In this document: positions 1-10,788 of the stretch, piece by piece
Numbering within the stretch: the first letter of the stretch is position 1
How the letters are laid out: every line of letters begins with the position of its first letter
Assembly: GCA_023212695.1 (NCBI GenBank)
Contig: JALCCG010000032.1
Location: 54,968 to 118,967, forward strand
Reading direction: 5' to 3'
DNA from: Sporisorium sorghi
Taxonomy: Eukaryota; Basidiomycota; Ustilaginomycetes; Ustilaginales; Ustilaginaceae
Length of the DNA stretch: 64,000 nt
Notes under the pieces: generated by a model
Told to the model about the DNA's origin: nothing
Seen by the model: only the letters and a program-made list of their open reading frames with translations
Database searches by the model: none
Translations under genes and position numbers: made by a program

Positions 1-1266
1 GTTTGCTGCCCGTCGCAGAGTTGTCGTGGATGGCCGCATGTTGGGGTGGATACGTCCCTTGCGCTGGTGGCTGGTGCGATCCTCCTGCCGCTGCCGCCGA
101 TGACCATTCGGACAAGCCGCCACCGAAAGCGGTGTTGACCAGATCCGCATCGTGGTGGAAGGACCGCGACTTGTTGTTGCTGTTGCTGTTGTTGCTATGC
201 GATTGTCGAAGCGCATTGCCGCGGTTCGAGCCGTGCGGTGACGTGCTGGTCGACGACGTGTCGTGAGGACTTTGCGAAGAGGCTGTCGCGGACCCGGAAG
301 TGGAGCCAGACGAGGCGGATGCCAAACCAGTCTTGTTCTGCAATCGTCGTGATGCTGCTGCTGCCGACGACATGGCTGGACCTTCGTGGAGCATAGGGTC
401 TCGACTTGTTGCTGACGAGCCCAGATCTGCGGGGAAGCCCATCGCCTCTGCTGCTGCTGCCGATCTCTCTGCTGCAGCTGCCGAGAAGCTAGGCATGCCC
501 TCGGGAAGGCTCGGATCGAAATCCCATTCAAAGCCTTCCAGGAAGTTGACGAGCAGGTTCTTTTCCTTTGCGTCGAACAGCGGATTGTTTTGAGGCGGCC
601 TGTCCCCAGCAGCAGTGGGCGTGCCGATGCCAAAGGGAGACAGAGTACCGTTTGCAAAGGCGTCGAGACCGAACATGTTGGGACCCGAAGGCTCAAAGTC
701 AGGAGGCGGAGGTGGCCTCAGGGCGGATTCCGAGAAGCGCGACGAGCCGGCTTTGGGGGATGCTGGCCTGCTGCCCTTGGAGAGGCTTCCCCTGCGGCTG
801 TTGGATCTGCTAGCCATGTGTACATCGTCGTGGCCAAACGGCATGGCCTGTGGTGTTGAGGCCAAGAAGTGCGATGTGAGACCAGGCGTCATGGGATTCG
901 ATGGGCCTCCTCTGCGATCGGCGGAACTGAGAAACTGGAGGTCGTTGAGATCGAGCTCAGCCGGCAAGTCGAGCGAAAAGTGAAAGTCTGTTTGAGGGAA
1001 AGGAACAGGAGTTGAAGGTCAGCGATGGATGAGCAAAGTGCCCAAAGCGAATGAGGCAGCGGGAGAGTGTACGTACCTTCATATGGAACGGGCATGGGTG
1101 GAAGGTCGGAAGGCTTGCTCGTTAGATCGCTGGATTGCGTCATGGCGTCTGCAGACGCAAACGTCGAAGCCGGAGGCGTGGAGTGCTGCGTTGCAGCGGC
1201 CGATGTGGATGGAGTAGGCATAGTGTGGATTTCGTTGTTGGGTGGCAGTTGCACTGCAACGCTCAT
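1..1266 (-). CDS. Probable transcriptional regulator, N-terminal part (gene runs off the left edge)
   Basis: Two exons are visible: 1266-1077 and 987-1. An 89-bp intron (1076-988) has a GTACGT donor and a CAAACAG acceptor. The junction keeps the frame and gives a YEDFHFSLDLPAELDLNDLQFL segment. The frame is then open to the window edge, so at least 392 residues are present and the C-terminus is missing. The protein is rich in Ser, Pro, Ala and Asn. One ordered acidic/aromatic stretch (about residues 190-215, reading LLVNFLEGFEWDFDPSLPEG) resembles a conserved patch I associate with basidiomycete bHLH factors. No DNA-binding domain is visible because it would lie beyond the edge. The ATG at 1264-1266 is the first in frame. 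The regulator call is inference; the coding call is firmer. Confidence 0.5.
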
Positions 1267-1647
1267 GCTTTCACCGCTGTATGGGATTAGAGTTGAAAGT
1301 GGAATGCGTGGGAAAGCGATGCCGAGGATACAAAGTGTCTTGCAAACGGCATCAAAGGCGTCGGAGCCTCCGAGATGAAGGGATGGGCTTTGGCGTTGAT
1401 TATGCGAGCTGCAGTGCTAGCATCGATACGGGGCGTCCGAAATTGTTTGGGTGTTGCCTAGCAATCGGCAGCTGAGCCAAGTAGGAGTAGACTGTATGAA
1501 GCAGGGAGTGCTGATGTGGATCGAAAGAATGAAGCGATGCGTTGGACCCGAGCGTGACTTGTAGAAGGCGTTGCAAAGTGATGTGATCCAGCTGACGTTA
1601 AAGAGTAGTAGATGGTGCTGATAGACGAAGCCCTCAAGCGAAGACGG

Positions 1648-1674
1648 TGCTGCTGCTGCTGTTGTTGTTGTTGT

Positions 1675-1730
<56 letters not shown>

Positions 1731-1740
1731 GTGATGATGG
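1648..1740. repeat. Compound trinucleotide microsatellite
   Basis: Consecutive (GCT)n, (GTT)n and (GAT)n blocks, the last about 20 units long. It lies about 380 bp upstream of the minus-strand regulator start, so it is probably promoter or 5' UTR sequence. Translated frames across it (poly-His, poly-Ile, poly-Ser) are artefacts. Confidence 0.9.
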
Positions 1741-2191
1741 ACGTAGGGATGATGAATTGAGATGATGAAGAGGTGAGTGACACGTAGGAAGCAAAGGACG
1801 AAGGCAATTGCCAAGTGCGACCGGAACAGTGAGAGAAAGAGAGACAGACGACGCAGCGGAGCAAGCCTCTCAACCGGCTACGAAAAGACACACAAATTAT
1901 TATTATTATTATTTATTTATTTTTTTAATTTTAGAAAGAAATAAACCTTTTTCTTTTCTCGAGAAACAGCAGCCGAGGTGGAAATTTGCTCTAACCTAAC
2001 CGCCTTCTGCTCGAGGCGAGACGAGGCAGACCATCCAAACGACCGGATCGTCCGACATGGCCGCTCCAATGCCCTCAGAGCCTTTCCGAGTCGATGACGA
2101 ACCGGTCCTTCCGAGTCAATCACTGCTCTCGAGACTACGATAAAGGCCTGTGTTTCTTTGCTCTATACAGCCTCGGGTTGGGCGCAATGAT

Positions 2192-2209
2192 ACACACACA
2201 CACACACAC
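2192..2209. repeat. AC dinucleotide repeat
   Basis: Nine AC units in the intergenic region. An ATT/ATTT-rich tract at 1896-1925 lies nearby. Confidence 0.85.
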
Positions 2210-4300
2210 GCATTCGACCAATTGTGCCAAATTTCAAACAGCGACCGGGAAGAGCGGGGAATGAGAGAGAGGCACACGCCGAAGTTTTCTGGATTCAAGC
2301 TGTCGGAGCCTCTCTTTGCTGGTGGTCGGAGTGCGACCGACTTGTTTGGAAAGCCAAGAAACAAGAGCAGATGACCACCAATCTTGCATGCGCGTCGAGC
2401 CTCTCGTCCCAGGTGATTTCACCGATGAAGAGTCAACGGCCCACAAATGCAATGCAGATGTGGGAGGGCGATCCGATGCCTATTCACGATTGTCACTGCT
2501 CAACTCGGCTCGCCGTCAAGTGAACGAGAGTGTGTGACCGAGCTGCCATCGGAGGTTTTGTAGTGGATGATGGCCTCGTGATGCTCATTTTGTGCCATCG
2601 CGACCAGTCTTTTCCGTTGACCTTCTCTAATTTACTGCAACTTGCTCCAATTCAAGATCCAGTCCGGAGCAAGTAGGACTTAGCAGTCGGTGCACACCCA
2701 ATCAGCGAGATGCGGGGAAGGTCGAAAGCATCGTCGGTCCCCCCCTGTGGTGTCTCAAACGAAAGGCGGGGGAAGGAGGTTACCACCGACTCCAATCGTG
2801 AAATGCACTCTCGGAGAGCGGCTCCCGACCAGCAGCAGCTTGCAAAAAACAAGAAAAAGAGAGCTGCCGCTGCTGCTGCTCGCTTGCGTGCGTGCGCTCT
2901 GCTCTTGTGTGGTGCCCCATGTCTCGCGCAGCCTGTCGTTGTTTTCTCTCATGCTTCTTCTGTTTCCGCCCGCTTCGCCTCGCTTCGATTTTTTTGGGCT
3001 TGGTCTGGTGATATCGGCCTCAGACTTGTTGTGGCCATCGCCGTCGTTCGGCTCCAACGACGAGCCGCGGTGCCTGTGCTGAGATGCTAGCGCTCGGTTC
3101 GCTGTTCTTGTTCTCGTTCCCGTGTTGCATTTACATCAAGCATCACAACCCTCTCTCTGGCGCAGAATACACAGCTCGCCTCTTGGGCTCGCATCCGCTG
3201 TTCGTGCCATCTCGCCTAGCGGCACCGATGTATGGAAACCATGGTTGCGGGGCAATCCTTTGGCAATCTCGACTCGCTACGTCATGGGAAACAGAAGCTT
3301 GTTCACATGGGCGCGCTGCGAGTAAGGTTTTCATGTGGAACCAACACAGATCTGAGTTTCGCAGCACGTATCATCCTGGAGAGCAAGGCCATGGTCCGCG
3401 TCATTGGTTCTCGCACCTCGACCTGTGCTCTCCTTTCATCTCGTCACGAGTCCTGTTATCGGTGGCCGTCCTGCGAACAGCATCACCTACAATGCGAAGC
3501 GAGAGAGGCGAATCGTCAAATTTCGTCGGAGTCAAAACCTGCCACAGCTTGTGATCGTCATATAGCATCGCCACTGATCAACGCAATCAATTCCCCGCTG
3601 ACTCGTCCGGTCAACCAAGGGATCGACCGCAACACTCTCTTTTTGACTTTTTGTTGATGTTCCCACGAGGTCATGGCTGATGACAACATTCCGCCCCACT
3701 CTGTTCACAACAACACGACGCGCACTGACGCCTTGTCTGAGACCTGTTCAGCTGCTGTCCATGTGCTCGACACGGCGAGACAATAATGTAGAGAACAAAG
3801 CGCAAGGCTCGGACCCAATGAGCAGCATGTGTGCTTGGCCATCGTCACCCCGTCCACGCCGTCCCACCGTTGCAACTTCGCTTAGAGTTGCAACTCTTTA
3901 TCTTGACGAGGCGGAGTTGGTATGCTCAGGCACGACCTCGGTTCCCTTCTCGGTTCTGCTATTATTGTGTATCATGGCCAGCCTGTTTGCTGTTCAGGCA
4001 ACGTTGGCCTCATCTCAAGTCGGCAGTCGATTAATCGGCTCCGCAGTGGCTCTGAGCGGAGCCTGCTCGAGAGGATGGTAGCAGCGGGTATCCACGTGGG
4101 AGCCGAGCCGAATTTTCAGAATGTTAGCTCTTGCATTTGCACAACCTTGAGAAATTTTTGGAAGCCACGTGACCTTGAGTGTTACTTTTCGAGAATCACG
4201 AACGGACCCTCTTGTTCTCCTTCTCCTGACTTGATCCTTCACCTCGTTCGCTTTCTTCCTATCCACTGCGCATTCAGTACCCGCCCTAGCTGCTCACATA

Positions 4301-6202
4301 ATGGCACAAGAGAGTATACGAGAGACCACCGTCTCTGCACCAGGCAAGGTGCTCGTGGCGGGCGGCTACCTCGTCCTCGATCCAGCGTACCCGGGCTTGG
4401 TCGTTTCGACGTCGTCCAGGTTCTACTGTCATGCACGATCAGAGACCTCGCATCCCTCTGGAGAAAGCTCTACTACCTCAACATACACAATTGCCGTGCG
4501 CTCACCACAGTTTCTCGACGCGGTCTGGGTGTACAAGGCTTCATCTGTGCATGCTAAAACACCATCCAAGGACGACGAGCCGCAGCAGCACTGGATCATC
4601 GAGCAGACCTCCGAATCGCGCGAGAAAGCAGGTCGCAACCCTTTCGTCTCGCTCGCTCTCGCCTACACTCTGAGGCTCGCAGCCGAGCTCAATGGGTCGG
4701 ACGAACTCGAAGCTCTGTTGCAACAAACAGGACCGAAGGGAATCGAAATCACCGTGGCGGCCGACAACGACTTTTACTCGCAACGAGAGACGCTCAACTT
4801 GCCAGAAGGCACAGCACCGACAGTGGACCAGCTCACCAGTCTCCCTCCCTTCTCGCCGCAGAAGTATCGCATCGGCGACGTACACAAGACTGGTCTCGGC
4901 TCGAGTGCAGCCATGACCACGTCGCTCGTCGCCTGCTTCCTGCTTCACCTGCAAGCCGTCGTTCCCAAGGGACCAGACTCGCTCGAAACAGAGGATCTCG
5001 CTTTGATACACAACCTTGCGCAGCTCGCACACTGCGCGGCGCAGGGCAAGATCGGGTCTGGCTTCGACGTCAGCGCTGCCACCTGGGGCAGTCAGCTGTA
5101 TCGACGTTTCGAACCAAAGGTGTTGCAGGCCTGTCTCGACGAGGGCGAAACGGTGCTCACGGAGGGAGAAGAATCAGAGCAGGAGCGCGAGGCAAGGTTG
5201 TCGGCAAGGATCGAGCTGCTGCCCGTCTTGGATCCGTACAACCCGCTCTGGGAGGCGTCTCCGCTTTCTGCAAACGGCGAATCGCAGTCTACGGCCACAG
5301 AGGGGCTTGCTGTCTCGTCGAACAACCACCAGGTGCCCAAGCCTGCGCCTCTGCAGCTGCCACCTGGCCTCGATCTACTTCTTGCCGATGTCGATGCTGG
5401 CTCCAACACGCCCAGCTTGGTGTCCAAGGTGCTGGCGTGGCGCAAAGACAAGCCGGAATGGGCAAAGCAGCTGTACAACGTCATTGCCGCTTCCAACCAG
5501 GGTCTCGCGGACAACTTGCTGCGACTGAGACTGCTGCACGCCTCCGACGCCTCGGCTTACGAGCAATTTGTGGATGAAGCAGCGACACAGCGCTCCACCG
5601 AGTGGGACGCGATGCTCAAGACGCTGCCCAAAGAAGCTGCGGATGATCAGCAGCAGCGCAGTGCCGATGCAGACCCATCTGCTGTCGACCTGCACGTCAC
5701 ACAACGCACCGTGCTGCAAGCGCTCGTCGATGTACGCAACAGTCTTCGATCGATCCGTGCCGGCATGCGCGAGCTCGGGAATCGCGCCGGTGTGCCCATC
5801 GAACCACCGGAGATCGGCAGCCTCATCAAGAAGATCAGCGACGAGGTGCCCGGTGTGGTAGGAGGCAGCATCCCCGGCGCTGGTGGCTTCGATGCGTTCT
5901 ACATCATCTACCTCAAGAACTCACAAACGCCTCGCGACCTTTCGCAGCTCTGGGCGCAGATTCACGCAGTGAAAGAGGAAGCAGAGTCGACGTTGACGCT
6001 GGGCCCGTTGCTATCGAGAGCAGGTGGGGCAAAGACGACAGCGGACGATGAGTCGATTGATGCCGAAGAGGATTTGAGTCTGGTCTCGGATCTGCTGAGG
6101 AAGCTCAAGGCGTCCGAACAAGTTGGACAGGACTTTGGACTGCGGTTGGAGAAGACGGAGGGTGTAGAGGGCTTGAAGGAGGCTATTGCGCGATGTGCTT
6201 GA
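4301..6202 (+). CDS. ERG8: Phosphomevalonate kinase
   Basis: A GHMP-superfamily kinase that phosphorylates mevalonate-5-phosphate to the diphosphate with ATP, the middle kinase step of the mevalonate pathway to isoprenoids and ergosterol. The 633-residue frame starts at an ATG and opens with SAPGKVLVAGGYLVLDP at about residues 12-28, the conserved N-terminal GHMP motif. The glycine/serine ATP loop, TGLGSSAA, is at about residues 197-204. The C-terminal GHMP motif, GGSIPGAGGFDAF, is at about 521-533. At 633 residues it is longer than the yeast enzyme (about 450); the extra length is low-complexity linker around residues 295-350 and 445-480. No intron is needed. The stop is 246 bp before the TERT start on the same strand. 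Confidence 0.95.
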   Translation: MAQESIRETTVSAPGKVLVAGGYLVLDPAYPGLVVSTSSRFYCHARSETSHPSGESSTTSTYTIAVRSPQFLDAVWVYKASSVHAKTPSKDDEPQQHWIIEQTSESREKAGRNPFVSLALAYTLRLAAELNGSDELEALLQQTGPKGIEITVAADNDFYSQRETLNLPEGTAPTVDQLTSLPPFSPQKYRIGDVHKTGLGSSAAMTTSLVACFLLHLQAVVPKGPDSLETEDLALIHNLAQLAHCAAQGKIGSGFDVSAATWGSQLYRRFEPKVLQACLDEGETVLTEGEESEQEREARLSARIELLPVLDPYNPLWEASPLSANGESQSTATEGLAVSSNNHQVPKPAPLQLPPGLDLLLADVDAGSNTPSLVSKVLAWRKDKPEWAKQLYNVIAASNQGLADNLLRLRLLHASDASAYEQFVDEAATQRSTEWDAMLKTLPKEAADDQQQRSADADPSAVDLHVTQRTVLQALVDVRNSLRSIRAGMRELGNRAGVPIEPPEIGSLIKKISDEVPGVVGGSIPGAGGFDAFYIIYLKNSQTPRDLSQLWAQIHAVKEEAESTLTLGPLLSRAGGAKTTADDESIDAEEDLSLVSDLLRKLKASEQVGQDFGLRLEKTEGVEGLKEAIARCA

Positions 6203-6448
6203 GCGCGGCACTGCAATGCAATATCGATAGAAAGTGGTCGGCCAGATGCGTATCTGTGACATGAGCTTGGCTTCGAGTGTGATGTGAACTTAGTTCGTTG
6301 GTGCGTGTTCTGTAAAGTGCAACACGGCGCGCGCGTGTCTTTTTTCTTCGTGTTGATCTCTCTCTCGCTGCGCATTCATCTTTCAGGGTCCAATCTTTCT
6401 CGACCTTCACCTCTCGCCTTTCCGACACAACACCATGCGCAGGTCGAG

Positions 6449-9400
6449 ATGCAGCCAACCAAGTCGAGCGCCGACGTGCGATGCTCTGTGCTCCAGCGGC
6501 ATTTCGCCAAAGTCGTACCTCTCTTGATCTTCATCCGCGAGCACTTTGGCATCGACACAGCCGCTTCCACCTCCAAGCCATCCCGCAGCCTATCTCCCGA
6601 GCAGTGGAAGCGCCTCAACGGCATTCTCGTCGGCGTCAGCGACCTCCAACCCGCCCCCCTCGCCAACCACACCCAATCATTCTCGTCCATCCATGAGGCG
6701 GTACAGGAAGCGCAGCTACAGATCCTCGCAAACGCATCCACAGGCCAGGCCAGCTGTGTGGGGAAAAGCAAGTACGATGCATCCCACAACGTGCTGCTGA
6801 AGGGCTACCGTCGGCCGGACGATCGTCTGGAGTCGTTCCGGGTCACGTCGACGGGCAGGCCGGGGTTGATCAACCTGTACCCGAATTCGATGGTCACTTG
6901 CCTGGTGCTCGAGAGGGAGTGGCACTACCTCTGCGACCGCATCGGGTCGGAGCGGTTCGTGTGGCTGCTCGTGAATACGAGCATCTTTGTGCCGTTGTTG
7001 CAGAATGGGGCGGATGGGAGTTGCTTTGTGCAGCTCACGGGGACGGCGCTGAGTGAGCGCGCTGCTGGGAAAGCAGCGTTGGCCGTAATTGACGGGAGTG
7101 TTGACTCGAATGCGGCGGCGGGTCTCAAGCGCAAGCATGTCGAGATGACGGAGGCTGCCATCACAGAGTCTGCTCCAGCTGCACAACGATCAGATCCATC
7201 GGCAATGACAAAGAGGTCGAGACCGTTCGAACGGGTCGATTCGCGGATCAGCGTGCGCTCAGCCACCTCCGCGCCCGACCTCGACAACGCCCGCAACCGA
7301 ACCACAGCTGGCAGTGCAACGGCAGCAGACAGGAAACCGTCCGAGATCGTCCTTGTGCGCAGCCGGATGTTCTACGCACGCAGCTCTCGCAACAAGTCAG
7401 GGCGCGTCGAGGTCGGTCTTCCGAGCGTGCACGTCCTGCCACGCTCGTCCAACAAGAAGGAGCTCGACAAAGCGCTCCCGAGCTGCACGGCGTCATCCAG
7501 CCCCTCCTCACGCGGCAAGTCGGTCACCCTTCCCAGCAAACACGACATCAAATCGCAAGAGGCCCACTTCCACGAACGCCGAACACGCCATCTAGCGAAA
7601 TACGTCTTCCCGCGCCAGTTCGGGCTGCACAATGTGTTCACCGGCGCGCGCGATCTGAACACCACCACGCAGCCCTTTCGAGACTACACGGTGCGAGAGG
7701 TCGAGATCAAGGCGTTGGGAGCAAAGCGCACGCCCAAACCGCTCCGAGCGGTGCTTCCGGTGCTGGCGAAGATACTGGTGCGACACGATAAGCTCAACTA
7801 CCGCGCGCTGCTGGACCGGTGCTGCCCGTCGAGGGTGCCTAAGGGGAGACTGACCGCACAGGAGCGGCAGCAGATCGTGCAGGATCTCGCAGAGGTCAAG
7901 TCGCTGCAGCCTGCAGTGCGCTGCGATGCGCCCGCTGCGTCTATGCAGAGGCAACCAAGCAGCCGTGCGGTGCTGGCATCGACGATGCGGAGCGGCAATA
8001 TCACTGAAGAGCCATGCAGTGCAGAGAAAGCACCCCCGGCAAAGGAAGCAGCGTTCGAGCTGGCGCCGCCCGCGCCCCGCAAGCCGCGCTACACCAACTA
8101 CGCCGTGCCCACCACGGGCCAGGTGGTGCACTTTGTCACGCTCGCCCTCAAGTCCCTCCTCCCGCGCGACGTCTTCGGCTCCCTACACAATCAAAACCTC
8201 ATCCTACGCACCGCGGGCGACTTTGTGCGACTGCGACGCTACGAGTCGTTCAACCTGCACCAGATCGCACAATCGTTCCGGTTCGCCGACGTCAACTGGG
8301 CACTCCCGCCACGTGCCACCACCCGCCGCACCCGCCGTCTGTCCCGGCACGAAGAAGAGTCGCGCAAGAAGCTCGTCCTCGAACTGCTGTACTGGCTGTT
8401 CGACGGCCTAGTCATCCCGCTGCTGCGCACGACGTTCTACATCACCGAGACCGCGGCGTATAGGAACAAGGTGCTGTACTTTCGGCAGGACGACTGGCAC
8501 GTGCTCTCGCGCCCCGTGTTGGCGCAGCTGAAGGAGTCGATCTTTGAGCCGCTGACGCGGGCGGAGGCGCTGTCGATGATGTCCCTGCGCAGGTTGGGGT
8601 ATTCGCACGTGCGGTTGCTGCCGAAGGAGACGGGGGTCAGGCCGATTGTGAATCTGAGGAGGAGGAGCACTAAGCAGGTGCATACGGAGCAGCGGACTTC
8701 GCAGTCGGATGCGGGAAAGAACAAGGCCAGGACTCGTGCAAGTGGGGGCAGTGCGAAACAGCGCAAGGAGTCGCTGATTTTGGGTCAGTCGATCAACTAT
8801 ATTCTTCAGTCGGTGTTTCACATCTTGACGTACGAGAAGGGTCGGATGCTCGCTAGCGGTCACGGGCAGGATGCGCGTGGGCTGGAGAGCACCGGGTTGG
8901 AGAGCAGTGCTGACGTGCTTTCGAGCTCTGTGTTTGGACCCAACGAGATCTATACGCGCCTGAAGACGTTCAAGCAGCGCCTGGCGCAGGACCAAGCTCG
9001 TGGTGGAGGAGCGAAGAAGAAGCTGTACTTTATCAAGGTCGATGTGCGCTGTGCCTTTGACTCGATCGACCAGAGCAAGCTGCTCGAGATCATCGAACGC
9101 ATCCTTTCCAAGCGCGGCGGCAACGGAGACCACGACGCCGACGGCTACCGCATCCACCGCTTTGCCAAAGTCATGCCATCTTCCACCACAACCGCAGTGC
9201 AGACAAACGGCACCAAACGCGAGTTCGTCCGCCTCGCGCGCCCCGACACGGAGCACATCGACTTTTTCTCCCTCGCCTCGTCCCTCGCCGTCGCCCTGCA
9301 CGACGTCGTCTTTGTCGACAGCGTCGCCTACCGCTACGAATCGACGTCGCTTGTGCTCCAGCTGCTGCGGCAGCACATTACGGAAAACCTGATCAAGATC

Positions 9401-10474
9401 GGGCGTGAGTTCTACCGGCAGCGCGTGGGAATTCCTCAGGGGTCGAGCCTGTCCACGCTTTTGTGCAGCTTCTTCTACGCGGACATGGAAGCGAGCGATG
9501 CGTTCCTGCGCGGGCTTGCTACCGGAGGCCAGAATCTGCTGATGCGCTACACGGACGACTTTTTGCTGATCACAACAAGCAAGCGCACTGCACGGCGGTT
9601 CTACCAAGTCATGCGTGCCGGCCACCCGGAATACGGCTGCTTCATCAGCCCCGAAAAGACGCTGTGCAATTTCGACCTGCTCGACACCTCCCCTGTGGCT
9701 GGGCCGCTCATCCCGCGCGTCTACACCGACACCTTTCCCTGGTGCGGGCTGACGCTCCACACGCGCGACCTGGGCGTCTCGACCGACCTGACGCGCTACG
9801 CAGGGCAGGATATGCGCGACACGCTCACCGTCGAGTACACCCGCCGCCCCGGCGCTGCGCTTGTAGAGAAAATGATCCAGTCCGTCAAATCGCGCTGCCA
9901 CGTGCTGTTCACGGATACCGCGCTCAACGGCAGCGCGAGGGTGTACGCGAACGTGTATGCCGGGTTCCTGGTGGCCGCGCTCAAGTTCGCCGCGTACGTG
10001 GGCGAGCTGAGACGGTTCAGGGTGGTGTTCAGCGCCGAGTTTTTGGTAGGGGCGATCGGGAGGCTGGTCAGGTTTACGGGGAGGTATATCGGGTCCAGGG
10101 CTGCGAGCGCAAGTGCGAAGCTGCATGCGTTGGGTGTGAGAGGTGCGGGGAAAGCTGGGTCGAATGCTATTGCTAAAAAGAGGAGAGGTAGGGCGTGGAA
10201 GGTGAGCTGTACGGTGCAGCCGCGCTACGTGCACTGGTTGGGGTATCAGGCGTTCCTCGCCGTTCTCTCGCCGCAGGCTGCTGGAAGAAAGCGTCACAGT
10301 GAGGAGGCGGCGCGCAATCCCAACTACCGCAGCCTGGACGCCGACACGCGACACGCGCTCGTGGGCATGCTCGAGACGTGTGCCAAGCATCCGTCCTTCT
10401 CGGCTGCCCGGAGGAGACTGGCGCCGGTCGTGGCGAGCACGCTCAAAGACGCGCGCAAGTCGTTGCACATCTAA
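6449..10474 (+). CDS. TERT: Telomerase reverse transcriptase catalytic subunit
   Basis: The catalytic protein of telomerase, which extends chromosome ends by copying an RNA template. The frame is open upstream to 6284, but the first in-frame ATG is at 6449, giving 1341 residues. An N-terminal TEN-like region is visible (NVLLKGYRR, then NLYPNSMVTCLVLEREWHYL, about residues 113-160). The telomerase-specific T/CP region has FPRQFGLHNVF near 388. RT motif 1 (VIPLLRTTFYITE) is near 654 and motif 2 (RLLPKETGVRPIVNL) near 721. Motif A, KVDVRCAFDSI, places the first catalytic Asp at about 865. The long A-to-B insertion (IFD) typical of TERT is present. Motif B' (GIPQGSSLS) is near 993, motif C (YTDDF) gives Asp 1036 and 1037, and motif E (WCG) is near 1098. 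All three catalytic aspartates are present, so the gene looks functional. The region between TEN and RNA-binding domains is low complexity. A 726-codon frame on the other strand is a composition artefact. Confidence 0.96.
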   Translation: MQPTKSSADVRCSVLQRHFAKVVPLLIFIREHFGIDTAASTSKPSRSLSPEQWKRLNGILVGVSDLQPAPLANHTQSFSSIHEAVQEAQLQILANASTGQASCVGKSKYDASHNVLLKGYRRPDDRLESFRVTSTGRPGLINLYPNSMVTCLVLEREWHYLCDRIGSERFVWLLVNTSIFVPLLQNGADGSCFVQLTGTALSERAAGKAALAVIDGSVDSNAAAGLKRKHVEMTEAAITESAPAAQRSDPSAMTKRSRPFERVDSRISVRSATSAPDLDNARNRTTAGSATAADRKPSEIVLVRSRMFYARSSRNKSGRVEVGLPSVHVLPRSSNKKELDKALPSCTASSSPSSRGKSVTLPSKHDIKSQEAHFHERRTRHLAKYVFPRQFGLHNVFTGARDLNTTTQPFRDYTVREVEIKALGAKRTPKPLRAVLPVLAKILVRHDKLNYRALLDRCCPSRVPKGRLTAQERQQIVQDLAEVKSLQPAVRCDAPAASMQRQPSSRAVLASTMRSGNITEEPCSAEKAPPAKEAAFELAPPAPRKPRYTNYAVPTTGQVVHFVTLALKSLLPRDVFGSLHNQNLILRTAGDFVRLRRYESFNLHQIAQSFRFADVNWALPPRATTRRTRRLSRHEEESRKKLVLELLYWLFDGLVIPLLRTTFYITETAAYRNKVLYFRQDDWHVLSRPVLAQLKESIFEPLTRAEALSMMSLRRLGYSHVRLLPKETGVRPIVNLRRRSTKQVHTEQRTSQSDAGKNKARTRASGGSAKQRKESLILGQSINYILQSVFHILTYEKGRMLASGHGQDARGLESTGLESSADVLSSSVFGPNEIYTRLKTFKQRLAQDQARGGGAKKKLYFIKVDVRCAFDSIDQSKLLEIIERILSKRGGNGDHDADGYRIHRFAKVMPSSTTTAVQTNGTKREFVRLARPDTEHIDFFSLASSLAVALHDVVFVDSVAYRYESTSLVLQLLRQHITENLIKIGREFYRQRVGIPQGSSLSTLLCSFFYADMEASDAFLRGLATGGQNLLMRYTDDFLLITTSKRTARRFYQVMRAGHPEYGCFISPEKTLCNFDLLDTSPVAGPLIPRVYTDTFPWCGLTLHTRDLGVSTDLTRYAGQDMRDTLTVEYTRRPGAALVEKMIQSVKSRCHVLFTDTALNGSARVYANVYAGFLVAALKFAAYVGELRRFRVVFSAEFLVGAIGRLVRFTGRYIGSRAASASAKLHALGVRGAGKAGSNAIAKKRRGRAWKVSCTVQPRYVHWLGYQAFLAVLSPQAAGRKRHSEEAARNPNYRSLDADTRHALVGMLETCAKHPSFSAARRRLAPVVASTLKDARKSLHI

Positions 10475-10788
10475 GACAACCCCACGTACTTCTAGAATCT
10501 TCATCTCATTCAGCACCGTGTTGAGTTTGGCTCCGTGATCGAAAGCTCCGACGTTTCTTTCTCGTCTTCGAGGTGATGTGAGTTTCACGCAGGCTAGCCA
10601 CGTGGGAAAAATCGCGAACGTGTCAGACCTTCCTCACGCACATCTTGAGAATTTTTTCTGGTCTGCCTGTCACAACTCCGAACTCGAGACCAACACTTGC
10701 TTGCCCCCGCACCTCCACCATCACTCGCACGCAGCTCCACTATCCGCTTTCCGCAAGATCGACAGAGGCAGAGCATGAGCGCAGGGTC

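Larger units (their letters stand above)
1267..4300. other. 3.0 kb gap without a convincing gene
   Basis: This gap separates the divergent regulator gene (minus) and ERG8 (plus). It contains trinucleotide, ATT and AC microsatellites near 1650-2210 and short pyrimidine-rich stretches. ATG-initiated open frames exist, the longest reasonable one being 3232-3657 (+, 141 codons). Their composition is unconvincing and I recognise no domain, so I do not call them. The length suggests long upstream regulatory regions or an unseen non-coding gene. Confidence 0.4.

Noticed and set aside
1634..1891. Poly-His, poly-Ile and poly-Ser frames
   Set aside because: Produced by translating the GAT microsatellite.
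3232..3657. 141-codon ATG-initiated plus-strand frame
   Set aside because: Amino-acid composition and codon use do not match neighbouring genes and no domain is visible; not enough support to call.
6284..6448. Upstream extension of the TERT frame
   Set aside because: It begins at GTG and contains no ATG; Phe/Leu/Ser-rich leader translation is typical of 5' UTR.
8408..10588. 726-codon minus-strand frame opposite TERT
   Set aside because: It lies antisense to conserved RT motifs; GC-rich, C/G-ending codons commonly leave the complementary frame open. The translation is low complexity with no domain.
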